Assembly: GCF_002741035.1 (NCBI RefSeq)
Contig: NZ_CP016808.1
Coordinates: 4,884,501-4,948,500, forward strand
Length of the DNA: 64,000 nt
From: Paenibacillus sp. BIHB 4019
Lineage (GTDB): Bacteria; Bacillota; Bacilli; Paenibacillales; Paenibacillaceae
Reading direction: 5' to 3'
How positions within the stretch are numbered: the stretch's first letter is position 1; each line of letters opens with the position of its first letter. This document shows, in pieces, positions 35,817-45,162 of the stretch. The position numbers and the translations under genes are program-made. The notes beneath the pieces are model-generated. The model was not told the origin of the DNA. It ran no database searches and saw nothing but the letters and a program-made list of their open reading frames with translations.

Positions 35817-37625
35817 ATGAATATTGCTAAGTTAAAAGCAATGAATTTTAGAGGCATAAAAGAATGTGAGATTTTTTTGATTGGTAAAACTGTACTCGTA
35901 GGAGATAACAATATTGGAAAATCAACATTGCTTGAAGCCATAGACCTTGTCCTTGGACCAGAACGACTTGCAAGGTTTCCCGTTATTGATGAACATGATT
36001 TTTATGCTGGTGAGTATCTGAATGAAAATAATGAAGCAATCGAAATTTTTATAGAGGTTGTTGTGATAGATTTAAGTGAAGAGCAGCAGAGACATTTTAG
36101 AAATCATCTTGAATGGTGGGACAATAATAAAAAAACATTGCTGGAAAGTCCCCCGCCAGAAGCTACAGATGAAAAAGGTGTAGAGGCTGCATTAAGAGTG
36201 TGCTTTAGAGGGAAATATGATAGTGACGAAGATGACTTTTTAGGGAAAACATTTTTCATGTCGCCTCTGAAAGAGGATAGTTCATTTGATATATTTGGAA
36301 CCAAGGATAAGAGGCAGTGTGGTTTCTTATACTTAAGAACTCTTAGAACAGGATCACGAGCATTGAGTTTGGAGCGAGGATCGCTTTTAGATATCATAAT
36401 CAAATTAAAAGAAATACAACTTCCTATGTGGGAAGAAGTATTATCGCAACTTCGGACTATATCTGTGGCCGAAAATCCTGATCTAGGAGTATCCGATATC
36501 CTGCAATCGGTTCAAAGCGCTGTTCGTTCATTTGTTCCATCTGATTGGGCCGACAAGCCACACTTCCGAGTTTCAGACTTAACGCGCTCAAATTTAAGAA
36601 AGATCCTTACTGTCTTTATGAGTACAGGGGCATTGCGTCAAAATGGCGAAGAGTATGCTGCTCCATTCCAACATCAAGGTACTGGTACTATAAACACATT
36701 AGTACTTTCACTATTATCTATGATTGCGGAGTTAAAACAAAATGTAATTTTCGCTATGGAAGAACCAGAAATAGCAATTCCACCTGCTACCCAAAAGAGG
36801 ATAATTCAAAGCATCTGTTCTAAGTCGGCTCAGGCTATTTTTACATCACATTCACCATATGTTCTTGAGGAGTTCGCCCCGTCCGAAATTCTTGTTATAA
36901 ATCGTGTGAATGGAAAAGTTGAAGGTATTCCTGCTCAGTATCCTCCAACCATTAAACCTAAAAAGTATAGGGATGAGTTCAGAAGAAGATTTTGTGAAGC
37001 CTTACTTACACGGAGGGTATTAATAACAGAAGGAAGAACTGAATATGACTCCTTCCCAGCAGCGGCAAGGCGGTTACAGGAGCTTTATCCTTGTAAATTT
37101 AAAAGTCTCGAGGAACTAGGGTTTGCAATAGTTAATGCCGAGGCAGAATCACAAGTAGCTCCACTTGGCGAGTATTTTCGCGGTTTAGGTAAAACCACGT
37201 TCGCAGTTTTTGATAAACAGAACGAAACTAGTAAAGCAGCAATTGAGAAATCCGTGGATCATCCATTCGAGGCGCAGGAACATGGGTTTGAAGATGTAAT
37301 CCTAAATGGTTCCCACGAAAGTGCTCTTCGACGATATGCTATGCTACTTGTGAAATCGGATGAGTGGCCATCGGGACTAAGTGTTCAAAAACCATCTGAC
37401 GATATTGAAATGACTGAGTTAAAAAAATCACTACGAGTATTTTTGGGAAAATCAAAGGCTTCAGGTGTTACGGCTGATTTTCTGGGTCAGTGTTCGATGG
37501 AAGAAATGCCGGATTTTATTATAACTACTCTGCAGTCTATTCAAGCTCTTGTGGAGAGGAATATTGCTTCTGATAGCGAGGAAGGGCTTGAGGATGAAGA
37601 AGCAACTGAAGATTTTTTTGAATAG
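35817..37625 (+). CDS. gajA: OLD-family ATPase/TOPRIM nuclease, GajA-like
   Basis: 602 aa. N-terminal ABC-type ATPase: Walker A GDNNIGKST (about 29-37), Walker B region FAMEEPEIAIPPATQ (about 315), H-loop FTSHSPYVLEE. C-terminal TOPRIM nuclease: VLITEGRTEYDSFPAAARRL with the metal-binding Glu, then TTFAVFDKQNE with Asp. It ends in an acidic tail. Class 2 OLD nucleases encoded beside a UvrD-like helicase are the GajA component of Gabija, which cuts phage DNA when nucleotides are depleted. The next gene is such a helicase, 31 bases away. GAAGGGTGG precedes the ATG. The third gene of the operon, a PLD nuclease, is not part of canonical Gabija. Confidence 0.85.
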   Translation: MNIAKLKAMNFRGIKECEIFLIGKTVLVGDNNIGKSTLLEAIDLVLGPERLARFPVIDEHDFYAGEYLNENNEAIEIFIEVVVIDLSEEQQRHFRNHLEWWDNNKKTLLESPPPEATDEKGVEAALRVCFRGKYDSDEDDFLGKTFFMSPLKEDSSFDIFGTKDKRQCGFLYLRTLRTGSRALSLERGSLLDIIIKLKEIQLPMWEEVLSQLRTISVAENPDLGVSDILQSVQSAVRSFVPSDWADKPHFRVSDLTRSNLRKILTVFMSTGALRQNGEEYAAPFQHQGTGTINTLVLSLLSMIAELKQNVIFAMEEPEIAIPPATQKRIIQSICSKSAQAIFTSHSPYVLEEFAPSEILVINRVNGKVEGIPAQYPPTIKPKKYRDEFRRRFCEALLTRRVLITEGRTEYDSFPAAARRLQELYPCKFKSLEELGFAIVNAEAESQVAPLGEYFRGLGKTTFAVFDKQNETSKAAIEKSVDHPFEAQEHGFEDVILNGSHESALRRYAMLLVKSDEWPSGLSVQKPSDDIEMTELKKSLRVFLGKSKASGVTADFLGQCSMEEMPDFIITTLQSIQALVERNIASDSEEGLEDEEATEDFFE

Positions 37626-37656
37626 GACTTCACGTCTCTTAAAGAGGTGATCATAT

Positions 37657-39402
37657 ATGTTTGATCTTTCCGAAGAAAAGAAAAAATTATTGAAAACTGA
37701 TGGAAACCAGCTAGTACTAGGGGGACCGGGATCTGGAAAGACAACAATAGCTTTGTTGAAAGCTAAAGATGGGATCGAGTTTGGTAATTTAAAACGAGGA
37801 CAGAAAGTATTATTTTTGAGTTTTGCAAGGGCCACTGTATCGCGTATAGAGGAACAAGTTGGTCAGCTAATTACTAAATCAATTAGTAGTTATCTTGAAG
37901 TAAATACTTATCATAGCTTTACTTGGAATATATTAAAGAGTCATGGATACTTAATTAATTCTAATTTACCAATCAGATTGCTTACGCCACCTGAAGCTGC
38001 CACAAAGTTTGCAAATATAACAGGTGACAAAGAACGGAACGCGGAGAAATTAAGGTTATTTGAAGAAGAAGGAGTACTTCACTTTGATTTGTTTGCAAAA
38101 TATACAGGTGATCTACTTCGGAGAAGTAACTCGCTTGCGAGTATAATCTCGGATTCATACCCACTTGTCATACTTGATGAATTTCAGGATACGAACTCTG
38201 ATGAATGGGGGCTTATTCAAGTGCTGGGGCAATGGAGTACACTTATAGCCTTGGCTGATGCCGAACAACGTATTTATGAGTTCAGAGGAGCTGACCCAGC
38301 AAGAATAGGCCAGTTTATATCACACTTTGCTCCAAAGCAATTTGATTTTGGTATAGAAAATAATCGCAGCAAGGGAACAGATATTGTCCAATTCGGAAAT
38401 GATGTGTTGACTGGAAAGAATATAGGGAAGAGTTATAAAAATGTACTTAGTTCTTATTATCCCTATAGGAATGGATATGGAGCTCACTTCGATTTGAAAC
38501 TTGCTGTATTTCGTACTCGTAAAAAAATGGTTGATTTAGGTAGAAAAGATTGGTCCATCGCAGTTCTAGTTCCATCAAAGAAATTGATGTTGGAAGTATC
38601 GGATTTTTTTGATTCAGCACAATCGCTTCCAAAGAACAAAACTTTTTCGCGAATTGCTCATGAGGTAGCACTTGAAACTGCAGGCCCATCTTTAGCTGCT
38701 GTTTTGCTTTCTGAATTATTGGAATTAGGTTCACGAAAACAAATGCAAGCAACGAATCTTATAAAAAGTATTTGTGATCATTCTCGTGGGAGAAAAGGGA
38801 ATGAGCCCCCGAGTAAAGATATTCTAGCTCTGACTGATGCGCTATTGGAATATATAGATACTGGAAAGGTTTTAGGTTCGAAAAGAAAAGCAGTTATTAA
38901 GGAATGCGAAGATATAGCAAAGAAGTGTAATGAACTCGATTTTTCAGGAAATCCTATTGAAGATTGGATGCTTGTTAGAAAAATTCTGAAAGAAAATGAC
39001 TCCGATGTATTAAAGCAGCTCGTTTCGGATTCGAAATATTTACGTTTAATGAATAAAGGATCTGAATTAAGATCAAGTCTCGGCAATCTATGGAGAAGCC
39101 ATGGAAATTATACAGGGGCGGTTCAGGCTGTTAAAACTTCACTTTTACAGGAGCATTTTTCTTCGTCAAGTAAAGTGTGGAGAGGTATTCATGTTATGAC
39201 TATTCATAAATCTAAAGGAAAGGAGTTTGACGAGGTTATTATATATGAAGGCCGATTTCACGGCAAAATTGGTAATAGGCAGGATGACAAAAAAAGGCTA
39301 GATCAAGCTCGCTTAAATCTTCGTGTCGCAGTCACAAGGGCGAAGGAAAATGTGACCATATTAACACCAGAAAATGATATTTGTATATTCTTGAAAGGGT
39401 GA
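37657..39402 (+). CDS. gajB: UvrD/Rep-type SF1 helicase, GajB-like
   Basis: 581 aa with all SF1A motifs: Walker A GGPGSGKTT (about 22-30), Ia SFARATVSRI, II ILDEFQDTN, III LADAEQRIYEFRGADP, IV NNRSKGTD, V VMTIHKSKGKEFDEVI, VI NLRVAVTRAKENV. The helicase core is compact, as in GajB, but about 90 residues longer than the best-known Gabija example. In Gabija GajB senses or unwinds DNA and stimulates GajA. AAAGAGGTGAT lies before the ATG. It is followed four bases later by the PLD gene, so all three are one transcript. Confidence 0.85.
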   Translation: MFDLSEEKKKLLKTDGNQLVLGGPGSGKTTIALLKAKDGIEFGNLKRGQKVLFLSFARATVSRIEEQVGQLITKSISSYLEVNTYHSFTWNILKSHGYLINSNLPIRLLTPPEAATKFANITGDKERNAEKLRLFEEEGVLHFDLFAKYTGDLLRRSNSLASIISDSYPLVILDEFQDTNSDEWGLIQVLGQWSTLIALADAEQRIYEFRGADPARIGQFISHFAPKQFDFGIENNRSKGTDIVQFGNDVLTGKNIGKSYKNVLSSYYPYRNGYGAHFDLKLAVFRTRKKMVDLGRKDWSIAVLVPSKKLMLEVSDFFDSAQSLPKNKTFSRIAHEVALETAGPSLAAVLLSELLELGSRKQMQATNLIKSICDHSRGRKGNEPPSKDILALTDALLEYIDTGKVLGSKRKAVIKECEDIAKKCNELDFSGNPIEDWMLVRKILKENDSDVLKQLVSDSKYLRLMNKGSELRSSLGNLWRSHGNYTGAVQAVKTSLLQEHFSSSSKVWRGIHVMTIHKSKGKEFDEVIIYEGRFHGKIGNRQDDKKRLDQARLNLRVAVTRAKENVTILTPENDICIFLKG

Positions 39403-39406
39403 TGTA

Positions 39407-40474
39407 ATGCGGATTAGATGCAAAGACGCTGATATTATACTTTCAAAAAATGAACAGGCGTACCAGACCATTATTAAGAATATGAAAAGGGACAGTCACC
39501 TATATATATCGACATTTAATTTCAATATGCCAGACGAATTTGATGAACTTCTCATCAAAAAAATTGAGTATGTCAATGATTTAAAGGTGATTTTTAATGT
39601 CTATCATTTTGATGGTAATGTGGACAAGAAAACTAATCAACTTTTAACAAAATCACTGAAGAAAAATCCATTTGTTCAGTTTTTTTATGATAATAGCAAT
39701 CATTCTAAAATAGTTAGTAATGGTAAGTTAATGTACATTGGTAGTTCCAATGTAACTTTAAATGCTAAAAACAATTTTGAAGCAGGAGTTATTATTGACG
39801 ATATTGAAGCTATTAAACAAGTAGAATATGAAGTTTTTGATTTAGCATACCTTAGATGTACTTCAATTTTTACAGAACCAGTTTTTCCTATAATTATTCC
39901 CTTTCTAATGATTTCACAAGAATGCGATAAAGCATTTAATTACATGGAATATCTTATTGACTGCTTTAAAAGTTCAAGTTTAATCAGTGAGGATGATTTA
40001 CCTGGGGAAGGTTCCATTATTATTCAATATATCGACAAGTATCGTCTGATGTTAAATGATGCTCGTGAAAATATGTTAAAATTCGCGGCTAAGGAAACCG
40101 ATGAGTTTTTTATTATTGAGGAGTTATTTCACGAAATAATGACGAATCTTAATGAATTATCTGATAGCCACTTAGGTTCACATTTTCTTTCTCATTTCAA
40201 TTTTATTGAAGATTACAGGAATGCAAATGAAGAATACAAGGATCTTTATTGGAAAATAAACACTTTTAGTTTTGAGACAGTATTATTAAAAGAACGTATA
40301 TACTTATCAAAAGTGAGGTCAACTCTAGCTAAGCTTTATCACTTAAGGATAAAATGGATAGAATTGATTGGAATAAAAAAACATGCTGTATTTATGAACT
40401 CGAGCATCCCAGTTACATATTGGCTTGAGGAACCGTCAATGTCGAAAGCGTATTGGGAATTCTTTGTCTCTTAG
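39407..40474 (+). CDS. Phospholipase-D-fold nuclease, third gene of the Gabija-like operon
   Basis: 355 aa. The N-terminal ~135 residues are a PLD-like domain with one HKD half: His99 and Lys101 in NHSKIVSNGKL, GSSN at 112-115, Glu125 in FEAGVII. A single HKD implies a homodimeric active site, as in Nuc-type PLD nucleases. The C-terminal 220 residues are helical and AT-rich in coding, with no known domain. The gene starts four bases after the helicase stop with GAAAGGGTGAT as ribosome site. PLD nucleases occur in other defence systems (for example DrmC of DISARM), so a role as a third effector or helper is plausible but unproven. Confidence 0.75.
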   Translation: MRIRCKDADIILSKNEQAYQTIIKNMKRDSHLYISTFNFNMPDEFDELLIKKIEYVNDLKVIFNVYHFDGNVDKKTNQLLTKSLKKNPFVQFFYDNSNHSKIVSNGKLMYIGSSNVTLNAKNNFEAGVIIDDIEAIKQVEYEVFDLAYLRCTSIFTEPVFPIIIPFLMISQECDKAFNYMEYLIDCFKSSSLISEDDLPGEGSIIIQYIDKYRLMLNDARENMLKFAAKETDEFFIIEELFHEIMTNLNELSDSHLGSHFLSHFNFIEDYRNANEEYKDLYWKINTFSFETVLLKERIYLSKVRSTLAKLYHLRIKWIELIGIKKHAVFMNSSIPVTYWLEEPSMSKAYWEFFVS

Positions 40475-40592
40475 TTATGTAAGGACCATTCTATCTTTAC
40501 AGAGGAAGAAAAAACTTTGGTCACATTTCTGGTCACACTTTTTCTTTTACGAGCGCGACGGCGCACTCGAATGTAAAAAGACAAAACTCAAA

Positions 40593-40620
40593 AAAGCCTT
40601 ATCTCACAAGGCTTTCCTAC
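40593..40620 (+). terminator. Likely terminator of the Gabija-like operon
   Basis: AAAGCCTT (40593-40600) and AAGGCTTT (40608-40615) form an 8-bp stem; only a weak T/C-rich tract follows (CCTACCCTCTTTCC). Confidence 0.45.
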
Positions 40621-40655
40621 CCTCTTTCCTTAACGTACAAAACCCCATCTCTCCA

Positions 40656-40673
40656 CTGGCAGCGATGAGGTCA
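40656..40673 (+). repeat. 18-bp att-like direct repeat, right copy
   Basis: Exact second copy of CTGGCAGCGATGAGGTCA. The flanks do not continue the tRNA, as expected for the far end of an integrated element whose core lies in the anticodon arm. Nearby, GGTCACA repeats at about 40518-40536 resemble those at 34360-34380 beside the left copy. No gene is seen in the rest of 40475-40912. Confidence 0.7.
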
Positions 40674-40912
40674 TCTAGAGAAAATAGTGTTAGTATAAAC
40701 AGATATTGGGGTTCTTCTAAACCAAAGTTGAAGTCGAAAAGCCGCATCAACAGGCATACTGTTCATGTGGCTTTTATCGTTTGATATTCAAGCTAGAAGG
40801 AGTATGGGCAATTAAGCTCAAATTCGCGAAATCTTTATTGGACTGTCAGATATAAAGCACAGTGCAGCGAAAAATGCGCTCAGGCCGTCTAATAGGTGGA
40901 GGTGATCATTCA

Positions 40913-41476
40913 GTGAAGCTGGCCGGCTCGATTAACAAGGGAAATTTCCCGAAAGATCCCTCTCAAGCTCTAGAGCAGCTGATGGAAAGCTTTGGCTCGA
41001 CGATCATGCGCACCGCTTATTTTTATACCGGAGATCAGCATCTCGCCGAGGATATCAGTCAGGAGGTATTTCTTCGCGCTTATCGCAATTGGAACTCGTT
41101 TCGTGGAGAGAGCGCTGTTAAAACCTGGTTGACGACGATCGCTATCAACGTTTGCCGGGATAAGATGGGCGTGCGAATGTTTACGGAACAGCCGACCGAT
41201 CCGAGCTTGATGGAGCGGGGACGGATATTCAACGTGGAAGAAGAAGCGCTTAAAAGATTGCAGAAAAGCGAGATTTTGCGGCATATGCTGCGTCTGCCTC
41301 TGCCGTATCAAGAGGCTTTGTATTTATATTATTATCTGGATTTGGACACACGGGAAATTGCGAAAGCGACGTCGTCGCCAGAGGGTACCGTGAGAAACAG
41401 ACTGCACCGGGCGCGCGAGGCGTTGGCTCGGGAAATGCGCAAGGAGGAGACAGCCGATGACGGACATGGAGCGTAA
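40913..41476 (+). CDS. ECF-type RNA polymerase sigma factor
   Basis: About 187 aa. Region 2 (about 30-95: MRTAYFYTGDQHLAEDISQE, VFLRAYRNWNSFRGES) and region 4 (about 120-175: LRLPLPYQEALYLYYYLDLD, TREIAKATSSPEGTVRNRLH). GTG 40913 is chosen because GGTGGAGGTGAT lies about 9 bases upstream; the longer frame from 40862 has no ribosome site. It overlaps a DUF4367 anti-sigma gene. It should direct transcription of an envelope or stress regulon, including possibly its own operon; no promoter of its type could be recognised here. Confidence 0.9.
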   Translation: MKLAGSINKGNFPKDPSQALEQLMESFGSTIMRTAYFYTGDQHLAEDISQEVFLRAYRNWNSFRGESAVKTWLTTIAINVCRDKMGVRMFTEQPTDPSLMERGRIFNVEEEALKRLQKSEILRHMLRLPLPYQEALYLYYYLDLDTREIAKATSSPEGTVRNRLHRAREALAREMRKEETADDGHGA

Positions 41477-42149
41477 TTTACGTCAAAATTTGCAAAAGGA
41501 GTTGGATGATATGTTGTTTTCTAAAATGGAATTGAGCGATAACGTTAAACAGAAGATCAGGAAGGAAGCCGCCACGGAGAAAAGAAGCAGCCGCCGCTTC
41601 GTTCTTCCGAAAGCCTGGCTTGCAGGAGCGGCAGCGCTGGTCGCGGCAGTCGTCATAGTGACGGGATTGCCGATGCTGCAAGAACCCGCCGCAGTCCCGA
41701 CGCCTACGGATCATTCGCCTGGAATCGTGCTGCCCGGAAACGGAGGAGCCACAGGTTCGGAGTTGTCCCAATTGATTACAACTCCGTTAGAAACGGCGGA
41801 GGCAGCGAAAGCAGCTTTCGGCTCCGGTGTGCTTGTTCCTCAAGTCGCCCCGGAAGGCTTCAAGCTGGCTGAGATCGTCGGCGTGGGAATGAAGGACCAA
41901 CCGCTCAGAGATTTAAACTTCACATACGGCTCGGGTGATAAGACGGTGACATTCAGCGCGAGCCGTATGCCGGCCGCGTTCCCGACGGACCTGTTCACAC
42001 AGACCAAAGTGGGCGGAGCGGACGGCTTTATTTTCGAGCAAGCCGAGTTCACGGAGCTGTTCTGGGAGGTTGACGGCATTCAGTATGGCGTGTCCGGTCC
42101 GATTTCGGGCGACGAGGCCATGAAGGTAGCCGAATCGGTGGAGCCTTAA
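41457..42149 (+). CDS. DUF4367-type anti-sigma factor
   Basis: 230 aa. The short cytoplasmic part (about 1-48) binds the sigma factor, one membrane helix follows (about 52-72, WLAGAAALVAAVVIVTGLP), and the outer part holds a DUF4367-like domain (VPQVAPEGFKLAEIVGVGMK, then DGFIFEQAEFTELFWEVDGI). It overlaps the sigma gene by 20 bases, and AAGGAGGAG lies 8 bases before ATG 41457. Expected role: holds the ECF factor inactive until an envelope signal. The base composition is more GC-rich than the flanking island genes. Confidence 0.82.
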   Translation: MTDMERNLRQNLQKELDDMLFSKMELSDNVKQKIRKEAATEKRSSRRFVLPKAWLAGAAALVAAVVIVTGLPMLQEPAAVPTPTDHSPGIVLPGNGGATGSELSQLITTPLETAEAAKAAFGSGVLVPQVAPEGFKLAEIVGVGMKDQPLRDLNFTYGSGDKTVTFSASRMPAAFPTDLFTQTKVGGADGFIFEQAEFTELFWEVDGIQYGVSGPISGDEAMKVAESVEP

Positions 42150-42193
42150 TGAGTTGATTCGTGTTTATCGTGAATGAATATAATATAAAGGTC

Positions 42194-42223
42194 AAAACCC
42201 TTGAGGAATCAAGGGTTTTTTTG
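42194..42223 (+). terminator. Terminator of the sigma/anti-sigma operon
   Basis: AAAACCCTTGA and TCAAGGGTTTT form an 11-bp stem with GGAA loop and a T-run. Its right half is also found at 31022-31045, marking the edge of the duplication. Confidence 0.88.
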
Positions 42224-44908
42224 ATTTTTTAGAGGGATATCATTAAAGGAATATCATTAAAATATAGATCCTGGGGACGAATTGGGGACGATAAAACGGT
42301 ATGCGATTACGTACCGTTTTCTTTTGAGACAATTTCTGCTTTCGGAGACAATATAGTGTTGAATGTATTGGCAGCCGACTGATCTATCGGTTAAAAATAC
42401 ATTAATAAAGATACGTAATTGGCAAGAAGAGATCATCCTTTACCATCGTTGTCGTTGGACAAGTTTGTGAATATGTAAATATTTTATTTAAGACAATTGA
42501 TTTTTTTAAATAGGAGTTTACTTACAGAGCAGAAGTAGGGGTTATCGAAGATAATAATAGAGAGGTTGGGAATGGATATGCCCCTACCTCTCTATTACTT
42601 AATCAAGTTTTAATCTTTTTAGTAAGGACCGAGCACAGTCCAAACATCGTAGAGATTACTATTCAGATCGGGACGTTGATTTTGCGTCCACCATTTGGCT
42701 TTATACTTCACTCCGTCATAAGAAACAATGTCATCTTTAACATAAACGGAGGAAGCGCTCCATGGAGTAAAGGAAGCGTCAACTTGAACCGTCACCGAGT
42801 TATTTTCCGTAGACAAATTACTAAAGCCATCCCGAGCCTTGACAGTAAATGTATATGAACCGCTTGTTAATCCACTGATCGTAGCGGAGTTGCTAGTCGT
42901 TCTTGCTTTTGGAAATGGATCGTTATTCACATAAATGTCATAACCGATCAATCCAACATTGTCTGTAGAAGCTGTCCAATTCAAGTTAACTGTGTCAGTG
43001 ATCGTACTAACAACTAGATTGGTTGGTGCTAGTGGTGCTTCTGTGTCGTTAGGTACGGCACCTGGCGTAGGTAAATTTGATATAATTTGCTTCAAATTAG
43101 GTAGGGTGCCGATTCTATCATTTGCCATATCGGAAGTCGGAGTATTGAACGGTAACCATCTCAGTATTCTACGAATTTCAGCTGGCGAATACGGCTCGCC
43201 GAAATTAGCTTTAGCAATCCCTTGCAGTTGTAGAATCGCGCCTACAACGACAGGTGAAGCGGAAGATGTTCCATTGAAATAGTCGGTATAACCAGTTGTC
43301 GAAGCCGTACTTGTTGCACCTAAGGTAGCAACGTTCTCACCAATACCGAAAACGTCGATTCGATTGCCATGGCTACTAAAGTCGAGTCTGTAGTGAGGCG
43401 CAGTTGATGATCCCGCTCCTACAAGTATTGCTCCAGAATCTTTGAAATCTGGGAGATCCCGATTGTAGATGTATTTATTATCCCAATGCTGGTACTGATC
43501 AAGATCAGCACCACCGTTGGCTCCCGCTTCTACAACGACAATACCTAAGCTTGTTGCATATTGGATTGCATCAAACTCTGCTGGCTGTGTTTCGATAGGT
43601 AACCAAGGACCGCCAAAACCGATCTGTATTTCGAGCAGAATAACGTCACCCGGAGCTAATACTTGTGTGGCCGCTAAAATGGCTTCTGCTGCGCCACCTG
43701 AACGAACTAAAGAGGATACAATGGGCGTTGCTTTGTTAGCTAGTCCGATATTGCCGATAGCATTGTCAACCGCGGATACAACCCCGAGCACAGCCGTACC
43801 GTGACTACCATCTCCATCATTAATGCCGCCTGGCAAAATCTGTATGTTATGAGCGGCTAGATCTTCATGATTTAATGCCCAACTCCACTCGATATCGGCC
43901 CACTGGGTGCCTTTGCCATCGCCACCTTCAAATTGCCAAGCATACGGAGCGTTAATACCAAGAGGATCTGCTTGCGCATATCTTTGTAATGAGAAGCGTG
44001 GATCGTTTTCTGGCAGGACAGTTGTTGTGTTCGGAAAAGGTGTATTGGCTAATTCTGGTTTTTTGCTTAAATACGCTTCCTCAACGAGCGACAAGCTTCG
44101 CAACTTTTGAACCAACTGTTCGACGTCAGCGCCAGCAGGAATCTTGGAATAATAATAGCGATCAAACACGGATGCAAACGGACTATCAGTAATGCCTTTG
44201 TTAGCTGACGGTAAAAATTGCTGCGAGATTAGCGGGTCAAACGATAATTCTGGGACAGCTGATAGCGGCGATACTTCTTGTTGCAATTGAAGTTTTCCTT
44301 CTTTACTTGGAAGGAAGGCTTGTTGTTTAAGTTTGACAACAATTTTTTCTTCGAATATTGAAGCTGCAGTATTTGAGAATGATGTACTCGTCGGAGAGGG
44401 CTGTCCAATTTCTGAAGCGTATGCTCCATTTGACAAAGTACTTAATGATAAAAGCAAGGTCGAGGCTAGAGCGACGGACAACGTTTTTTTTAATTGGGAA
44501 TAAGTATGTGTAATCGTAATCTCTCCTTTGTAATCGTTTCTTTTTCTAGTTCCGAGCACTACCGTTTAGCAGTCAAAAGTAATCAAAAAGCTGAACGCTA
44601 GCAATAAAGAGTAGACGAGTGCGATAGGTTACGTTCTGATGAAATGCGAATACAATTCTATCATTCCCTTCTATTCAATATGTTTATTTTTTGTTTTATC
44701 TGGTTGAATAGTCCAACAATTTACAGTATAAATTAAGGTAAATATTGGATCAAACCTGAGGTAAGCGTAAACAACGACAGTAATATAAAGATATCAGGTT
44801 CAAACTTCTATTTTCTCTATTTCCCATAGGTTCAATAGGAGATAATGTCGAATAATCCTCTTTTAGTGTAATTTTTTCTTGTGAAATGGTTCTAAATTCC
44901 TAGTTTTC
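42201..44908. repeat. Right copy of the ~3-kb direct duplication
   Basis: It matches 31022-34200 in the same orientation. Compared with the left copy it lacks most of the integrase and transposase remnant segment. Because its left end is the intact operon terminator, this copy looks like the original location and the left copy the derived one. Confidence 0.88.
42619..44559 (-). CDS. Secreted S8 protease with FN3 and chitin-binding-type domain, copy 2
   Basis: 646 aa with the same domains and catalytic residues as copy 1 (Asp222, His253, Asn348, Ser432). Differences seen are scattered and mild (for example K79Q, M123I, A125D, D184E, F191L, K193R, L241I, S302A, and Glu to Asp in STITxTV). None hits a catalytic residue, so both copies look functional. 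The same start problem applies: AAAGGAGAG points to ATT at 44514 and the only standard start is GTG 44559. The conserved upstream 300 bases imply the same regulation for both copies. Confidence 0.9.
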   Translation of the reverse strand: MLGTRKRNDYKGEITITHTYSQLKKTLSVALASTLLLSLSTLSNGAYASEIGQPSPTSTSFSNTAASIFEEKIVVKLKQQAFLPSKEGKLQLQQEVSPLSAVPELSFDPLISQQFLPSANKGITDSPFASVFDRYYYSKIPAGADVEQLVQKLRSLSLVEEAYLSKKPELANTPFPNTTTVLPENDPRFSLQRYAQADPLGINAPYAWQFEGGDGKGTQWADIEWSWALNHEDLAAHNIQILPGGINDGDGSHGTAVLGVVSAVDNAIGNIGLANKATPIVSSLVRSGGAAEAILAATQVLAPGDVILLEIQIGFGGPWLPIETQPAEFDAIQYATSLGIVVVEAGANGGADLDQYQHWDNKYIYNRDLPDFKDSGAILVGAGSSTAPHYRLDFSSHGNRIDVFGIGENVATLGATSTASTTGYTDYFNGTSSASPVVVGAILQLQGIAKANFGEPYSPAEIRRILRWLPFNTPTSDMANDRIGTLPNLKQIISNLPTPGAVPNDTEAPLAPTNLVVSTITDTVNLNWTASTDNVGLIGYDIYVNNDPFPKARTTSNSATISGLTSGSYTFTVKARDGFSNLSTENNSVTVQVDASFTPWSASSVYVKDDIVSYDGVKYKAKWWTQNQRPDLNSNLYDVWTVLGPY

Positions 44909-45130
44909 GAAAAATCTGCTGCTAGTGAATCAATACGATATAAGATAGCACTAGCGGACTTGGGCTCACGAAATACTTCATCCCATGCTCGAAAGTCAAC
45001 ATTAGTCGTGAAGATGGTGCTGTGCTTCTCATAACGCATATCAATGAGCTGGAAAAATAGTTTGGCATCTTCTGGTTCATTGGGAAGCTAACCAATCTCA
45101 TCAATGATCAGCAGCTTATGCTTTCCATTT
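44885..45130 (-). pseudogene. IstB (IS21-family ATPase) remnant
   Basis: The minus strand reads GKHKLLIIDEIG, a stop, LPNEPEDAKLFFQLIDMRYE, KHSTIFTTNVDFRAWDEVF. This is the Walker B to sensor region of the IS21 helper ATPase, with TAG where relatives have Tyr. Both ends of the gene are missing. Confidence 0.75.
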
Positions 45131-45162
45131 TAGATTGCCCGTGCAGATGAGATTAGCCGTTT

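Noticed and set aside
42959..43282. 107-codon plus-strand frames antisense to both proteases (also 32252-32575)
   Set aside because: They are present in both copies only because the protease genes are duplicated; codon pattern and lack of ribosome sites mark them as shadows.
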